Below are positions 63,908 through 64,000 of a DNA stretch of 64,000 nt, piece after piece. The DNA is taken from the NCBI RefSeq assembly GCF_000720455.1, contig NZ_JOAK01000008.1, forward strand, positions 129,191 through 193,190, in the 5' to 3' direction. Each line of letters opens with the position of its first letter. Position 1 is the stretch's first letter. Position numbers and translations under genes: made by a program. The notes under the pieces are model-generated. The model was given only the letters and a program-made list of their open reading frames with translations. It did no database searches and was not told the DNA's origin. This stretch comes from Streptomyces virginiae (GTDB lineage: Bacteria > Actinomycetota > Actinomycetes > Streptomycetales > Streptomycetaceae).

Positions 63908-64000
63908 AGGGTGTTGCAGAAGGCTCAGTCTTGGGCATTTTGCCTGTATGGGTGGGGTGTTGCGGGCTGAGCCGGTGTGGGTGGAGACGTTCACGGGCTT
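63908..64000 (+). mobile_element. Left end of a probable insertion sequence, truncated by the window
   Basis: Right after the FUSC stop the sequence reads AGGGTGTTGCAGAAGGCTCA, resembling the terminal repeats of actinobacterial IS5-type elements, then a frame beginning ATGGGTGGGGTGTTG. CTAA immediately before fits the 4-base targets of the IS5 family. Only one end is present, so the family and boundary are inferred. Confidence 0.5.
63948..64000 (+). CDS. Transposase, N-terminal fragment, runs off the window
   Basis: Only 17 codons and part of an 18th are visible: Met-Gly-Gly-Val-Leu-Arg-Ala-Glu-Pro, then Val-Trp-Val-Glu-Thr-Phe-Thr-Gly. The phrase AEPVWVETFTGL resembles the N-termini of transposases in Streptomyces insertion sequences, and the IS-like end lies 40 bases upstream. 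A domain cannot be assigned from this length. No Shine-Dalgarno is evident. Confidence 0.5.
   Translation, partial: MGGVLRAEPVWVETFTG

Overview
The window is 64 kb of very GC-rich DNA (strong G/C bias at third codon positions, many GTG starts, few T-run terminators) from an actinomycete, almost certainly a Streptomyces chromosome. Pointers to this are a WhiI-type sporulation regulator with a WhiG-like promoter, a conservon (cvnA-D), the coproporphyrin-dependent haem genes, a SAV2148-family protein and the TreX/TreY/TreZ trehalose genes. From memory, whiI / DUF3000 / hemE / hemG / hemQ / TIGR04222 / DUF692 follows the order of the S. coelicolor SCO6029-SCO6045 region; I could not check this.

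Layout. 1-9,998: tail of an alpha/beta hydrolase, RNase D, whiI, a DUF3000 gene, then haem synthesis (hemE, hemG/cgoX, hemQ/chdC) with a CoA-disulfide-reductase-like flavoprotein and a DUF4349 lipoprotein. 10,112-15,233: a secreted TAP-type hydrolase, a two-gene operon pairing a DUF692/MNIO oxidative enzyme with a membrane protein that ends in a Ser/Gly/Cys tail, and a PTH2-like protein. 15,305-20,427: an AIM24 protein, an ABC exporter pair, a lipoprotein polysaccharide deacetylase, a PhoX/DUF839 protein and a small secreted protein. 20,739-23,171: a P450 and an ACMSD-type amidohydrolase in one operon. 23,225-28,506: housekeeping genes (OsmC, ZapE, a RibD-C reductase, MurC, MsrB) and a tiny secreted protein. 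28,873-32,627: conservon cvnA-B-C-D.

32,617-38,216 is a tightly packed minus-strand cluster: an OleA-like thiolase-fold synthase, a family-2 glycosyltransferase, an OleC-like adenylate-forming ligase, a divergent P450 and an OleD-like NAD-dependent reductase. It looks like a beta-lactone or olefin-type lipid pathway without OleB. 38,537-45,205 carries a TAT-exported phospholipase C, hydrolases, tRNA-His, a glutamine-amidotransferase-like protein divergent from a LysR regulator, and an M24 peptidase. 45,228-55,821 carries treZ, treY and glgX/treX interleaved with an FHA protein, an acetyltransferase, an M14 peptidase, a decayed dihydrolipoamide dehydrogenase fragment and an MFS transporter. 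56,108-63,907 carries a SAV2148 protein, a DnaQ-like exonuclease, a hydrolase, a phosphotransferase, a TetR/SDR operon with a perfect palindromic operator, and a FUSC membrane protein. What looks like the left end of an insertion sequence begins at 63,908 and runs off the window.

The two loci most worth pursuing are the MNIO plus Cys-tail operon (11,935-14,348), a possible membrane-anchored peptide-modification system, and the ole-like cluster (32,617-38,216). No rRNA, CRISPR array, replication origin or complete mobile element was seen.
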